NCBI GenBank assembly: GCA_017960525.1
Contig: JAGCZA010000025.1
Location: 1-52,538, forward strand
Direction of reading: 5' to 3'
DNA: 52,538 bases
From: Prevotella sp.
GTDB lineage: Bacteria; Bacteroidota; Bacteroidia; Bacteroidales; Bacteroidaceae
Numbering within the stretch: the stretch's first letter is position 1; every line of letters starts with the position of its first letter. The translations under genes were made by a program, and so were the position numbers. Shown one piece after another: positions 6,987-13,654 of this stretch. Under the pieces are notes generated by a model. That model saw nothing but the letters and a program-made list of their open reading frames with translations, made no database searches and was not told the origin of the DNA.

Positions 6987-7928
6987 ATGGAACAAGTTAT
7001 GTCTCAGGATCAGGCTTATGCAGAACTGCGCCAAGCTTTAGAGGCCGCTGTCGGCAGGAAGATGAGGTCGCCGCGTGACTTTGATTTCCTTGCTAATGCT
7101 ATATTGGAGAAGATCCACCAGTCTGTCAGCACATCCACGCTGAAACGCTTTTGGGGTTATCTGCCACAGTATGCGTCTATACGCTTATCCACACTTGACC
7201 TGCTCACACAGTTTCTCGACTACAAGGACTGGGAAGACTTTATCCATTCGCGTGAATCACAGTTGCCCTTGCCCGACACTGATGCGGATGTGCAGACTCC
7301 TCTCTCCGACGGGGACACACCCTCTCCGAAAGCGCGATACCGCTGGGGGATGGTGGCCCTGTTTGCTCTTGTGCTTCTCGGCGGTGCCGTCTTGCTTTGG
7401 TCGGGTGTCTTTAAGGAGAATGAGGAGGGGCTGCCTGTCAGCAAGGGACAGTACATCCTCAAGCGCGGACAGATTTTCGAGACCAGCAGCGACTACCTAC
7501 GTCTTTTTGGCATCACCACCACTGAGCGATATTGGGACCAGCCCGTTCCTCATCACGAGGGCATTGTCATCTGGGGGCCGGAGTATCACCACCCGCAGTG
7601 GCACAACGAGGGGCTGCGCGACAGCCTCATGCCCACCATCACCGAATGGTGGACGCCCGCCGACAGCAGCCAGTCGGCCTCTCCCGCCTCTGAGGCTGAA
7701 CGGCAATTGCTGTCAGCTGAAAAGAATGAGAATCTTTACTTCACCGTGATGCGTACCAACGAGCTGCGCATCACTTTTATGAAAAACCTTATTGATACGG
7801 GCTTCGTCTTCCTCGGTGTCTATCGTGCCGACCTTCTGCGGTCTGACAGCACCCACGTGGTCTGGGAGCGCGTAGCTGACGAGTGCGACCTCAACAATTT
7901 GACCTACTTGCAGCAGTTGCGACATTAG
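6987..7928 (+). CDS. Single-TM protein with conserved N-terminal helical domain, unknown function
   Basis: Residues 1-90 form a helical domain (DFDFLANAILEK, STSTLKRFWGYL, STLDLLTQFLDYKDWEDF) of a type I associate with Prevotella/Bacteroides proteins of unknown function; the STLKRFWGYL segment looks like a recognition-helix or docking element. A proline-rich linker leads to one membrane helix at about 120-141 (GMVALFALVLLGGAVLLWSG). The C-terminal half (about 150-313) would lie outside the cytoplasm and is rich in aromatic residues. The layout suggests a membrane-anchored sensor or one-component regulator. It stands alone with its own promoter. Confidence 0.6.
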   Translation: MEQVMSQDQAYAELRQALEAAVGRKMRSPRDFDFLANAILEKIHQSVSTSTLKRFWGYLPQYASIRLSTLDLLTQFLDYKDWEDFIHSRESQLPLPDTDADVQTPLSDGDTPSPKARYRWGMVALFALVLLGGAVLLWSGVFKENEEGLPVSKGQYILKRGQIFETSSDYLRLFGITTTERYWDQPVPHHEGIVIWGPEYHHPQWHNEGLRDSLMPTITEWWTPADSSQSASPASEAERQLLSAEKNENLYFTVMRTNELRITFMKNLIDTGFVFLGVYRADLLRSDSTHVVWERVADECDLNNLTYLQQLRH

Positions 7929-8021
7929 TGTCAGGTCAGTAGGTTTCTTTCAAAAAACGCCCATTCCATCGAAGGACGTGTGGAAAAGAACCAATAAGAA
8001 CCAAATAAGATACGAAAAGGA

Positions 8022-8053
8022 TTTGGCGCGTTCGGACATTATGCCTAATTTTG
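8022..8053 (+). promoter_or_regulatory. Promoter with no following ORF, drives a putative small RNA
   Basis: TTTGG at 8022-8026 and TAATTTTG at 8046-8053. The only thing between it and a terminator at 8161-8196 is a structured, non-coding stretch. Confidence 0.6.
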
Positions 8054-8059
8054 CTGCGT

Positions 8060-8196
8060 CGTAGTTGTCCGCCGTATGTCCTTCGGATGGTGTGTTATAC
8101 CTCATAGGGCAATTTAGCGGACAGCCTACGCAATAATAAAATAATAAATTTAGTTAGGAGCCTGCACGTTGCTGAGAAGCAAGTAGCAGGTTTTTT
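8060..8196 (+). ncRNA. Putative structured small RNA, about 137 nt
   Basis: Predicted from promoter 8022-8053 and terminator 8161-8196. The 5' end GTAGTTGTCCGC (8061-8072) pairs with GCGGACAGCCTAC (8117-8129) through a two-base bulge, enclosing a CTTCGG tetraloop hairpin near 8078-8086. The only ORF is 13 codons (MSFGWCVIPHRAI). The arrangement of promoter, closing stem and terminator fits an independent sRNA. I cannot assign it to a known family. Confidence 0.5.
8161..8196 (+). terminator. Rho-independent terminator of the putative sRNA
   Basis: CCTGC (8161-8165) and GCAGG (8186-8190) enclose a second stem TTGCT/AGCAA with a GAGA loop, followed by six T. It is near-identical in design to 6828-6866. 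Confidence 0.85.
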
Positions 8197-8238
8197 CTTG
8201 CCCGTCGCAAGCGCCGAAGAATGTTTTTCCACAAAACA

Positions 8239-8270
8239 TTTGGCGGAACGGATATTAATGTGTACCTTTG
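8239..8270 (+). promoter_or_regulatory. Promoter of the Rpn-type nuclease gene
   Basis: TTTGG at 8239-8243 and TACCTTTG at 8263-8270. The whole core is the same as at 9180-9211 except for one base. Confidence 0.75.
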
Positions 8271-8287
8271 CAGCAAATAATCACATA

Positions 8288-9160
8288 ATGGCAAGAATCA
8301 TGGGGAAGTTCATCAATCCTTTTACTGACATTGGCTTCAAGATTATCTTTGGACAGGAGTTTTCTAAGCCGCGTCTGCTTGATTTCCTGAACGCGCTTCT
8401 TGTGGGCGAACGTATTATTACCGACCTGCGGTTTCTTGACAAACAGATGCCTGCAATATACGATGGCGACCGCTCGCCCATCTACGACATTCTCTGCGAG
8501 ACTGCCAGCGGTGAGAAGATCATCGTTGAGATGCAGAACCGGGAACACCCGAACTTCAAGGAGCGCATGCTCTATTATTCAGCTGAAGCTATTGTCCGTC
8601 AGGGGGAGAAGGGTATTGTATGGGGCTACGAAATTAAGGCTGTTTATATGGTGGCATTCACTAATTTCGTCCTTACAGGGTATGACGGCAGACTGCGTAT
8701 TGACGTGGGACTTGCCGACATGCAGAAGAACGAGCTGTTCACCGACAAGATGCGCCTGATATGCCTTCAGATGCCGTGCTTCACCAAGGAGGCGGAGGAG
8801 TGTGAGAATCATTTTGAGCGTTGGATATATATACTGAAGAATATGGATATACTTGACAGGATGCCGTGGGCTGCTCAGAACGCAGTATTCCAACGGCTGG
8901 CAGAAGTTGCCGAAGTAAGCAAGCTGACGAAGAAGGAGCGTATCGAGTACGACCAAGCCTTGAAGCGTTACCGCGACACTCTCAACGCCATTGCCGGTGC
9001 GGAGCAGAAAGGACGTGCTGAAGGACGTGCTGAAGGACGTGCTGAAGGACGTGCTGAAGAGGCTCTGAATATTGCCCGCAACCTGAAGAACATGAACCTT
9101 TCTATTGAGGACATCATGAAGGCTACCCGTCTTTCTGCCGAAGAGATAGAAAGACTTTGA
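8288..9160 (+). CDS. Rpn-family PD-(D/E)XK nuclease / putative transposase
   Basis: Start chosen at ATG 8288 (MARIMGKFINPFTDIGFKII), just after the promoter; a longer frame from 8198 would run through the promoter. FINPFTDIGFKIIFG and the catalytic segment SPIYDILCETASGEKIIVEMQ-type (Asp, then Glu-x-Gln) are hallmarks of the PDDEXK_2 family related to RpnA-E recombination-promoting nucleases. The C-terminus has four exact GRAE repeats encoded by a 12-bp tandem repeat at 9011-9058, then a helical tail (NMNLSIEDIMKATRLSAEEI). Some Rpn proteins act in phage defence. Length, about 290 aa, is normal for the family. Confidence 0.85.
   Translation: MARIMGKFINPFTDIGFKIIFGQEFSKPRLLDFLNALLVGERIITDLRFLDKQMPAIYDGDRSPIYDILCETASGEKIIVEMQNREHPNFKERMLYYSAEAIVRQGEKGIVWGYEIKAVYMVAFTNFVLTGYDGRLRIDVGLADMQKNELFTDKMRLICLQMPCFTKEAEECENHFERWIYILKNMDILDRMPWAAQNAVFQRLAEVAEVSKLTKKERIEYDQALKRYRDTLNAIAGAEQKGRAEGRAEGRAEGRAEEALNIARNLKNMNLSIEDIMKATRLSAEEIERL
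9011..9058 (+). repeat. 12-bp tandem repeat x4 inside the Rpn gene
   Basis: GGACGTGCTGAA is repeated four times without error, encoding GRAE x4. Copy-number changes would keep the frame and alter only the linker length before the C-terminal helix. Confidence 0.95.
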
Positions 9161-9179
9161 GGCGTATTTTCAAAAAAGA

Positions 9180-9211
9180 TTTGGCGGAACGGATATTAAT
9201 GCGTACCTTTG
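9180..9211 (+). promoter_or_regulatory. Promoter of the MNT nucleotidyltransferase gene
   Basis: TTTGG at 9180-9184 and TACCTTTG at 9204-9211, 14 bp before ATG 9225. Confidence 0.75.
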
Positions 9212-9224
9212 CAGCAAACAAAAG

Positions 9225-9527
9225 ATGGATTGTATGTCAAGAAAGGATTGCTTGGAACTGTTGAGAACCTGTAGTGATACTCTAAGGAGTGAATATGGGA
9301 TTACGTCATTGTGTCTTTTTGGCTCAACAGCAAGAGACGAACAAAAGGAGGACAGTGATGCGGATGTGTTTGTTGAAACGTTGACTCCCAATCCTTTCTT
9401 GCTGATGGAAGCCAAAGATTTTCTCGAGAAATCAACAGGGCGTCCGTTTGATATTGTCCGCAATCATCGTAACTTAAATCCGCGACTGAGAAAACGTATA
9501 GAAAGGGATGGAATCACTGTCTTTTGA
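9225..9527 (+). CDS. MNT-type nucleotidyltransferase domain protein, 100 aa
   Basis: The signature LCLFGSTARDEQKEDSDADVFVE contains the GS-x10-DxD pattern of minimal nucleotidyltransferases (G-S...S-D-A-D). Such MntA proteins usually act as antitoxins that AMPylate a HEPN toxin. Here no HEPN gene with the RxxxxH motif follows; the next complete gene belongs to a VapBC-like pair with its own promoter. The protein may therefore be an orphan. An alternative start is ATG 9234 (MSRKD). Confidence 0.8.
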   Translation: MDCMSRKDCLELLRTCSDTLRSEYGITSLCLFGSTARDEQKEDSDADVFVETLTPNPFLLMEAKDFLEKSTGRPFDIVRNHRNLNPRLRKRIERDGITVF

Positions 9528-9595
9528 AAGCAAGAGCCTTGCACTTGATATTAGAGAAAGAATGTGAATCTTGTTGAAAACATTTGTCCGAATCG

Positions 9596-9627
9596 CTTGG
9601 CGGTTCGGATTTTTGTTCGTACCTTTG
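9596..9627 (+). promoter_or_regulatory. Promoter of the VapBC-like pair
   Basis: CTTGG at 9596-9600 and TACCTTTG at 9620-9627. It is identical to the typA promoter (11623-11654) from -33 through -7, spacer included. Confidence 0.75.
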
Positions 9628-9657
9628 CAGCAGATAATCACATAAGCAGATAGAATT

Positions 9658-9885
9658 ATGGAAACAAGAACCATTAATGTTTCGGTCAGGATTCCCAAGT
9701 CCTATCGTGTTGATTTGCTGGAACAGCAACTCACCGCATACGCCAAGCAGCTTATTGACTCGGCACAACCCACGAGGAAAACTAAGCATCACTATTGCCA
9801 CGAAACCCTCTGCGGCATATTCACCTCTGGGGCATCGGAAGAGGAACTCCTTGATGACTACTTGAAGGAGAAGTACAACCTCTAA
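9658..9885 (+). CDS. VapB-like antitoxin, 75 aa
   Basis: METRTINVSVRIPKSYRVDLLEQQLTAYAKQL has a beta strand followed by two helices, as in ribbon-helix-helix antitoxins (VSVRIP then a helix). The tail (ASEEELLDDYLKEKYNL) is acidic and helical, fitting binding to a PIN toxin. A gap of 15 bp separates it from the PIN-domain gene. It should bind its own promoter and neutralise the toxin. The fold is inferred from sequence pattern and context. Confidence 0.7.
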   Translation: METRTINVSVRIPKSYRVDLLEQQLTAYAKQLIDSAQPTRKTKHHYCHETLCGIFTSGASEEELLDDYLKEKYNL

Positions 9886-9900
9886 TACTTCACAAGCGTC

Positions 9901-10356
9901 ATGAAAGTATTCCTTGACACAAATATTTTCCTTGAGTACTTCAAGCGTCGGCGACAGCATGAAGCCGTTGGCCAGTTGTTGAATGCCATTGAGGATGGAC
10001 AAGTGCGGGCAGTCGTCTCAGTTGGTTGCATTTATACACTGGCCTATCTCGTCCGTATGGAGTTGAAGCGGCAGGGCATCCATCGACCAGAACAGACTGA
10101 GCGGCTGCGTAAGACGTTGAACATTGTGCTGTCAATGGCTACCGTGGCTGGCATCAGCCACAAGCGAATGAGCATAGGCACTAACGATACCGCTTTCGAC
10201 GATGTGGAGGATGGTTTTCAGTACCAGTGTGCCTTACAGAACAAGTGTGACGCGTTCGTCACCATCAACCTTCGCGACTATCGGGGAGTAGACATTCAGA
10301 AAATAGAAGTGTATTCTCCTGTAGAGTTTGTTAACAAGGTACTCCATCAAGACTAA
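9901..10356 (+). CDS. PIN-domain toxin, VapC-like, 151 aa
   Basis: MKVFLDTNIFLEYF gives the first PIN aspartate (D6) in the usual strand. The middle acidic cluster is DTAFDDVEDGFQYQCA, and CDAFVTINLRDY supplies the last acidic/polar residues (D117, T121, N123, D126). Such enzymes are Mg-dependent RNases, often cleaving tRNA or 23S rRNA. It follows the small antitoxin within one operon. The frame is intact and the length normal for Bacteroidales PIN toxins. Confidence 0.82.
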   Translation: MKVFLDTNIFLEYFKRRRQHEAVGQLLNAIEDGQVRAVVSVGCIYTLAYLVRMELKRQGIHRPEQTERLRKTLNIVLSMATVAGISHKRMSIGTNDTAFDDVEDGFQYQCALQNKCDAFVTINLRDYRGVDIQKIEVYSPVEFVNKVLHQD

Positions 10357-10412
10357 CCATTCTCGGTTCAACAAAGGAAATGCAGCATTTCTCTGTTTTC
10401 CCTGCTCCAATA

Positions 10413-10444
10413 TTTGGCGGAATCGGAATTAATGCGTACCTTTG
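10413..10444 (+). promoter_or_regulatory. Promoter of the AAA ATPase gene
   Basis: TTTGG at 10413-10417 and TACCTTTG at 10437-10444. The 5' UTR contains a perfect 15-bp tandem duplication (CGAAAAAAGTCGTAA at 10456-10470 and 10471-10485) right before the ATG. Confidence 0.75.
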
Positions 10445-10486
10445 CAAAGTGATTACGAAAAAAGTCGTAACGAAAAAAGTCGTAAT

Positions 10487-11551
10487 ATGGAAAACCCTTT
10501 TAAATTCGGCACCATCGTAGAGGCTGAGTACTTCACAGACAGAGTAAACGAGGTGGCTTACATCAGCCAATTTGTGAATAGCGCAAACCACTTGATTCTT
10601 ATCAGTCCACGTCGCTTCGGGAAGAGTAGCGTTGTGGCTAAGGCGGTTAAGAAGAGCGGTCGTAAATATATGACGGTGAACCTGCAGCAAGTGACGTCGG
10701 TAGCCGACTTGTCAGCCAAGTTGCTCAAGGAGTTCTTCAAGATTCACCCTTTGGAGCGCGTCCGCCACTTGATAACGCACTTCCGCGTCATACCAACGAT
10801 ATCGACAAATGCGGTTACAGGGTCGATGGATGTGTCGTTCCAGCCTGGTACAGACGGTGCCGTTCTATTAGAAGATGTGCTGACGCTGATAGAAAAGGCA
10901 CATACGGAACAGGATCGCATCATTGTGGTATTGGATGAGTTTCAGGAGATTCGAGACATCGCTCCCAAACTGGACAGGCAGATGCGCGCTATCATGCAGC
11001 AGCAAAAGCACATCAACTATATCTTGCTCGGCAGCCAGGAAAGTATGATGACAGACATTTTTGAAAACAAGAAGTCGCCTTTCTACCATTTTGGCGAGTT
11101 GATGCGCCTGGGCAAACTGCCAAGGGAGGACTTTCATCGTTATCTGACAGAACGGTTGGCCAGCTGTTTCCCTGACAGCCATGATGAAATGGCCGGCAGG
11201 ATACTGGATTATACCGCCTGCCATCCCTACTACTCACAGCAGTTGGCTGCCAATGTGTGGCAGATTAGCGTGTTGCAACCAGAAACAGAGGACGCGATGA
11301 CGGCGGCCATCGACCAAATAGTGTTGGCTCATGGCCTTGACTATGAACGACTGTGGATGAACTTTAATCGCACTAACAAGTGGATTCTTCAGCGCCTGGC
11401 AGCAGAGAAGCCACTACAGTCGGGTGAGCATCGCACCAGCACTATCTATAGCGCGTTGAAACGGCTACAGAAGGATGGTTACGTGATATACTCTGACCGA
11501 TACGAACTGGAAGACCCGTTTTTCAAGGCGTGGCTGCTGGCTAACGGATAG
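10487..11551 (+). CDS. AAA-type ATPase with C-terminal winged helix
   Basis: ATG 10487 is chosen because an upstream in-frame TTG (10442) lies in the promoter. MENPFKFGTIVEAEYFTDRVNE is the usual start of the archaeal-type ATPase group found in Bacteroidales. Walker A is SPRRFGKSS (about 40-48), Walker B IIVVLDEFQEI (about 145-155), sensor region YILLGSQESMM. The C-terminal 80 residues form a winged-helix-like domain (TSTIYSALKRLQKDGYVIY). Its role is unknown; related ATPases are linked to mobile or defence regions. It sits alone between TA genes and typA. Confidence 0.78.
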   Translation: MENPFKFGTIVEAEYFTDRVNEVAYISQFVNSANHLILISPRRFGKSSVVAKAVKKSGRKYMTVNLQQVTSVADLSAKLLKEFFKIHPLERVRHLITHFRVIPTISTNAVTGSMDVSFQPGTDGAVLLEDVLTLIEKAHTEQDRIIVVLDEFQEIRDIAPKLDRQMRAIMQQQKHINYILLGSQESMMTDIFENKKSPFYHFGELMRLGKLPREDFHRYLTERLASCFPDSHDEMAGRILDYTACHPYYSQQLAANVWQISVLQPETEDAMTAAIDQIVLAHGLDYERLWMNFNRTNKWILQRLAAEKPLQSGEHRTSTIYSALKRLQKDGYVIYSDRYELEDPFFKAWLLANG

Positions 11552-11622
11552 TCTGCCTCTCCCTGCATCCTGCCCCGCGCCACCAGCACTTTTCGGGCGG
11601 AAGGAAGAAAAAGGCTGAATCG

Positions 11623-11654
11623 CTTGGCGGTTCGGATTTTTGTTCGTACCTTTG
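11623..11654 (+). promoter_or_regulatory. typA promoter
   Basis: CTTGG at 11623-11627 and TACCTTTG at 11647-11654, the same sequence as upstream of the VapBC-like pair. Confidence 0.75.
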
Positions 11655-11681
11655 CACCCTCAAAATAAGGTAAAAGATAAT

Positions 11682-13556
11682 ATGCAAGACATCAGGAACA
11701 TCGCTATCATAGCGCACGTAGACCACGGTAAGACCACGCTCGTAGATAAAATGATGCTGGCCGGCAACCTGTTCCGCGAGGGGCAGAACCTCTCCAATCA
11801 GGTGCTCGACGCCAACGACCTGGAGCGTGAGCGCGGCATCACCATTCTTTCGAAAAACGTCAGCATCAACTGGAAGGGCACGAAAATCAACATCATCGAC
11901 ACACCGGGCCACTCCGACTTCGGCGGCGAGGTGGAGCGCGTGCTCAATATGGCTGACGGCTGTCTGCTGCTGGTCGATGCCTTTGAAGGTCCGATGCCCC
12001 AGACCCGCTTCGTGCTTCAGAAGGCTCTGCAAATAGGCCTGAAGCCCATTGTGGTGGTGAACAAGGTGGACAAGCCCAACTGCCGTCCCGAAGAGGTCTA
12101 TGAGATGGTGTTCGACCTGATGTTCTCGCTCAATGCCACCGAGGACCAACTGGATTTCCCCGTGGTCTATGGCTCGGCCAAGAATGGTTGGATGGGGCCT
12201 GACTACAACAAGCCCACCACCGACATCACCTATCTGCTCGACAAGATTGTGGAGGTGATTCCCGCCCCGCAGCAGATTGAGGGCACACCGCAGATGCTCA
12301 TCACCAGCCTCGACTTCTCAAGTTATACGGGACGAATCGCTGTGGGCCGCGTTCACCGTGGCCATCTGACCGACGGCCAGCAAGTGACCATCGCCCACCG
12401 CGACGGTTCGCAGGAGAAGACGAAAATCAAGGAACTGCACACCTTCGACGGTATGGGCCACCACCGCACCGACAGCGTGGACTGCGGTGACATCTGCGCC
12501 GTCATCGGCTTGGAGAAATTCGAGATTGGCGACACCATCTGCGACCTGGAGAACCCCGAGCCACTGCCGCCTATCGCCATCGACGAGCCGACCATGTCGA
12601 TGCTCTTCACCATCAACGACTCACCGTTCTTCGGCCGTGAGGGCAAGTTTGTCACCAGCCGTCACATCAACGACCGCCTGATGCGTGAGTTGGAAAAGAA
12701 CCTGGCCCTGCGTGTGGAGCAGTTTGAGGACTCTACCGACAAGTGGATTGTCTCTGGCCGTGGTGTGCTGCACCTGAGCGTGCTCATCGAGACCATGCGC
12801 CGCGAGGGCTACGAACTGCAAGTGGGGCAGCCGCAGGTGATATTCAAGTATGGAGGTGAGGGGCAAGAGGTGAGAGGTGAGAGGTCAGACTTGCAGCAAT
12901 CTCTCACCCCTCACCCCTCACCCCTCACCCCCCAAAAATATGAACCCATCGAGGAACTCACCATCAATGTGCCGGAGGAATTCGCCTCGAAGATGATTGA
13001 CATGGTGACGCGCCGCAAGGGCGACCTTATCTCGATGGAGAGCCAGGGAGACCGCACCAATATGGCTTTCGAGATTCCCTCGAGGGGCATTATCGGCCTG
13101 CGCACCAACATCCTCACAGCCAGTCAGGGCGAGGCCATCATGGCCCACCGCTTCAAGGAGTACCAGCCCTACAAGGGCGACATCGAAAGGCGCGTGAACG
13201 GCTCGATGATTGCGCTGGAGACGGGCACGGCCTACGCCTACGCCATTGACAAACTGCAGGACCGTGGCAAGTTCTTCATCGACCCGGGCGAGGAGGTTTA
13301 CTTCGGCCAGGTGGTTGGCGAGCACGTCCACGACAACGACTTGGTCATCAACGTCTGCAAGGCCAAGCAGCTGACCAATGTGCGTGCCTCTGGCAGCGAC
13401 GAGAAGGCCCGCGTCATCCCGAAGGTCATTATGTCGCTCGAAGAGTGTCTTGAGTATATCAAGGAAGACGAACTGGTGGAGGTCACGCCAAAGTCGATGC
13501 GCATGCGCAAGTCCATACTTGACCACGACCAGCGTAAGAAAGCCAGCAGGGCCTGA
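11682..13556 (+). CDS. typA: Ribosome-associated GTPase TypA/BipA with a 30-residue palindrome-encoded insert
   Basis: ATG 11682 starts [20 protein letters not shown] (G1 motif AHVDHGKT), then ERGITI (G2), [13 protein letters not shown] (G3) and NKVDKP (G4). The translation-factor beta barrel, EF-G III/V-like domains and the TypA-specific C-terminus ([33 protein letters not shown]) are complete. TypA assists ribosome assembly and stress growth. The protein is 624 aa. About 30 residues (after position 390, [23 protein letters not shown]) are foreign low-complexity sequence encoded by a 90-bp palindromic element; without it FKYEPIEEL would be continuous. Confidence 0.95.
   Translation: MQDIRNIAIIAHVDHGKTTLVDKMMLAGNLFREGQNLSNQVLDANDLERERGITILSKNVSINWKGTKINIIDTPGHSDFGGEVERVLNMADGCLLLVDAFEGPMPQTRFVLQKALQIGLKPIVVVNKVDKPNCRPEEVYEMVFDLMFSLNATEDQLDFPVVYGSAKNGWMGPDYNKPTTDITYLLDKIVEVIPAPQQIEGTPQMLITSLDFSSYTGRIAVGRVHRGHLTDGQQVTIAHRDGSQEKTKIKELHTFDGMGHHRTDSVDCGDICAVIGLEKFEIGDTICDLENPEPLPPIAIDEPTMSMLFTINDSPFFGREGKFVTSRHINDRLMRELEKNLALRVEQFEDSTDKWIVSGRGVLHLSVLIETMRREGYELQVGQPQVIFKYGGEGQEVRGERSDLQQSLTPHPSPLTPQKYEPIEELTINVPEEFASKMIDMVTRRKGDLISMESQGDRTNMAFEIPSRGIIGLRTNILTASQGEAIMAHRFKEYQPYKGDIERRVNGSMIALETGTAYAYAIDKLQDRGKFFIDPGEEVYFGQVVGEHVHDNDLVINVCKAKQLTNVRASGSDEKARVIPKVIMSLEECLEYIKEDELVEVTPKSMRMRKSILDHDQRKKASRA
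12853..12942 (+). repeat. 90-bp palindromic element inserted in frame in typA
   Basis: GA-rich direct motifs (GAGGTGAG, GAGGTGAGAG) in the left half face CTCACCCCTCACCCC in the right half around a short spacer. TATG occurs at both borders (12849-12852 and 12939-12942), consistent with a 4-bp target duplication. Net length of 90 bp is a multiple of three. Confidence 0.85.
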
Positions 13557-13566
13557 ACGTTTTCAA

Positions 13567-13654
13567 TTTAGAATTTAGAGTTAAGAATTAAGAGGTACTT
13601 TATAATCGCAGCGAAGCGAGAATACTTCTTACTTCTAAACTCTAAACTCTTACT
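13567..13654. repeat. AT-rich inverted repeat between convergent typA and esterase genes
   Basis: TTTAGAATTTAGAGTTAAG and its imperfect complement CTTCTAAACTCTAAACTCTT flank about 25 bp. It could serve as a bidirectional terminator, although its arms are only about 75-80% matched and it looks like an interspersed repeat family. Confidence 0.6.

Noticed and set aside
8198-8287. N-terminal extension of the Rpn gene
   Set aside because: The extra 30 codons run through the -33 and -7 promoter elements and lack homology to the family; the start at 8288 fits better.
9011-9058. CRISPR-like repeat
   Set aside because: 12-bp units with no spacers, within a coding frame. No CRISPR array was seen anywhere in the window.
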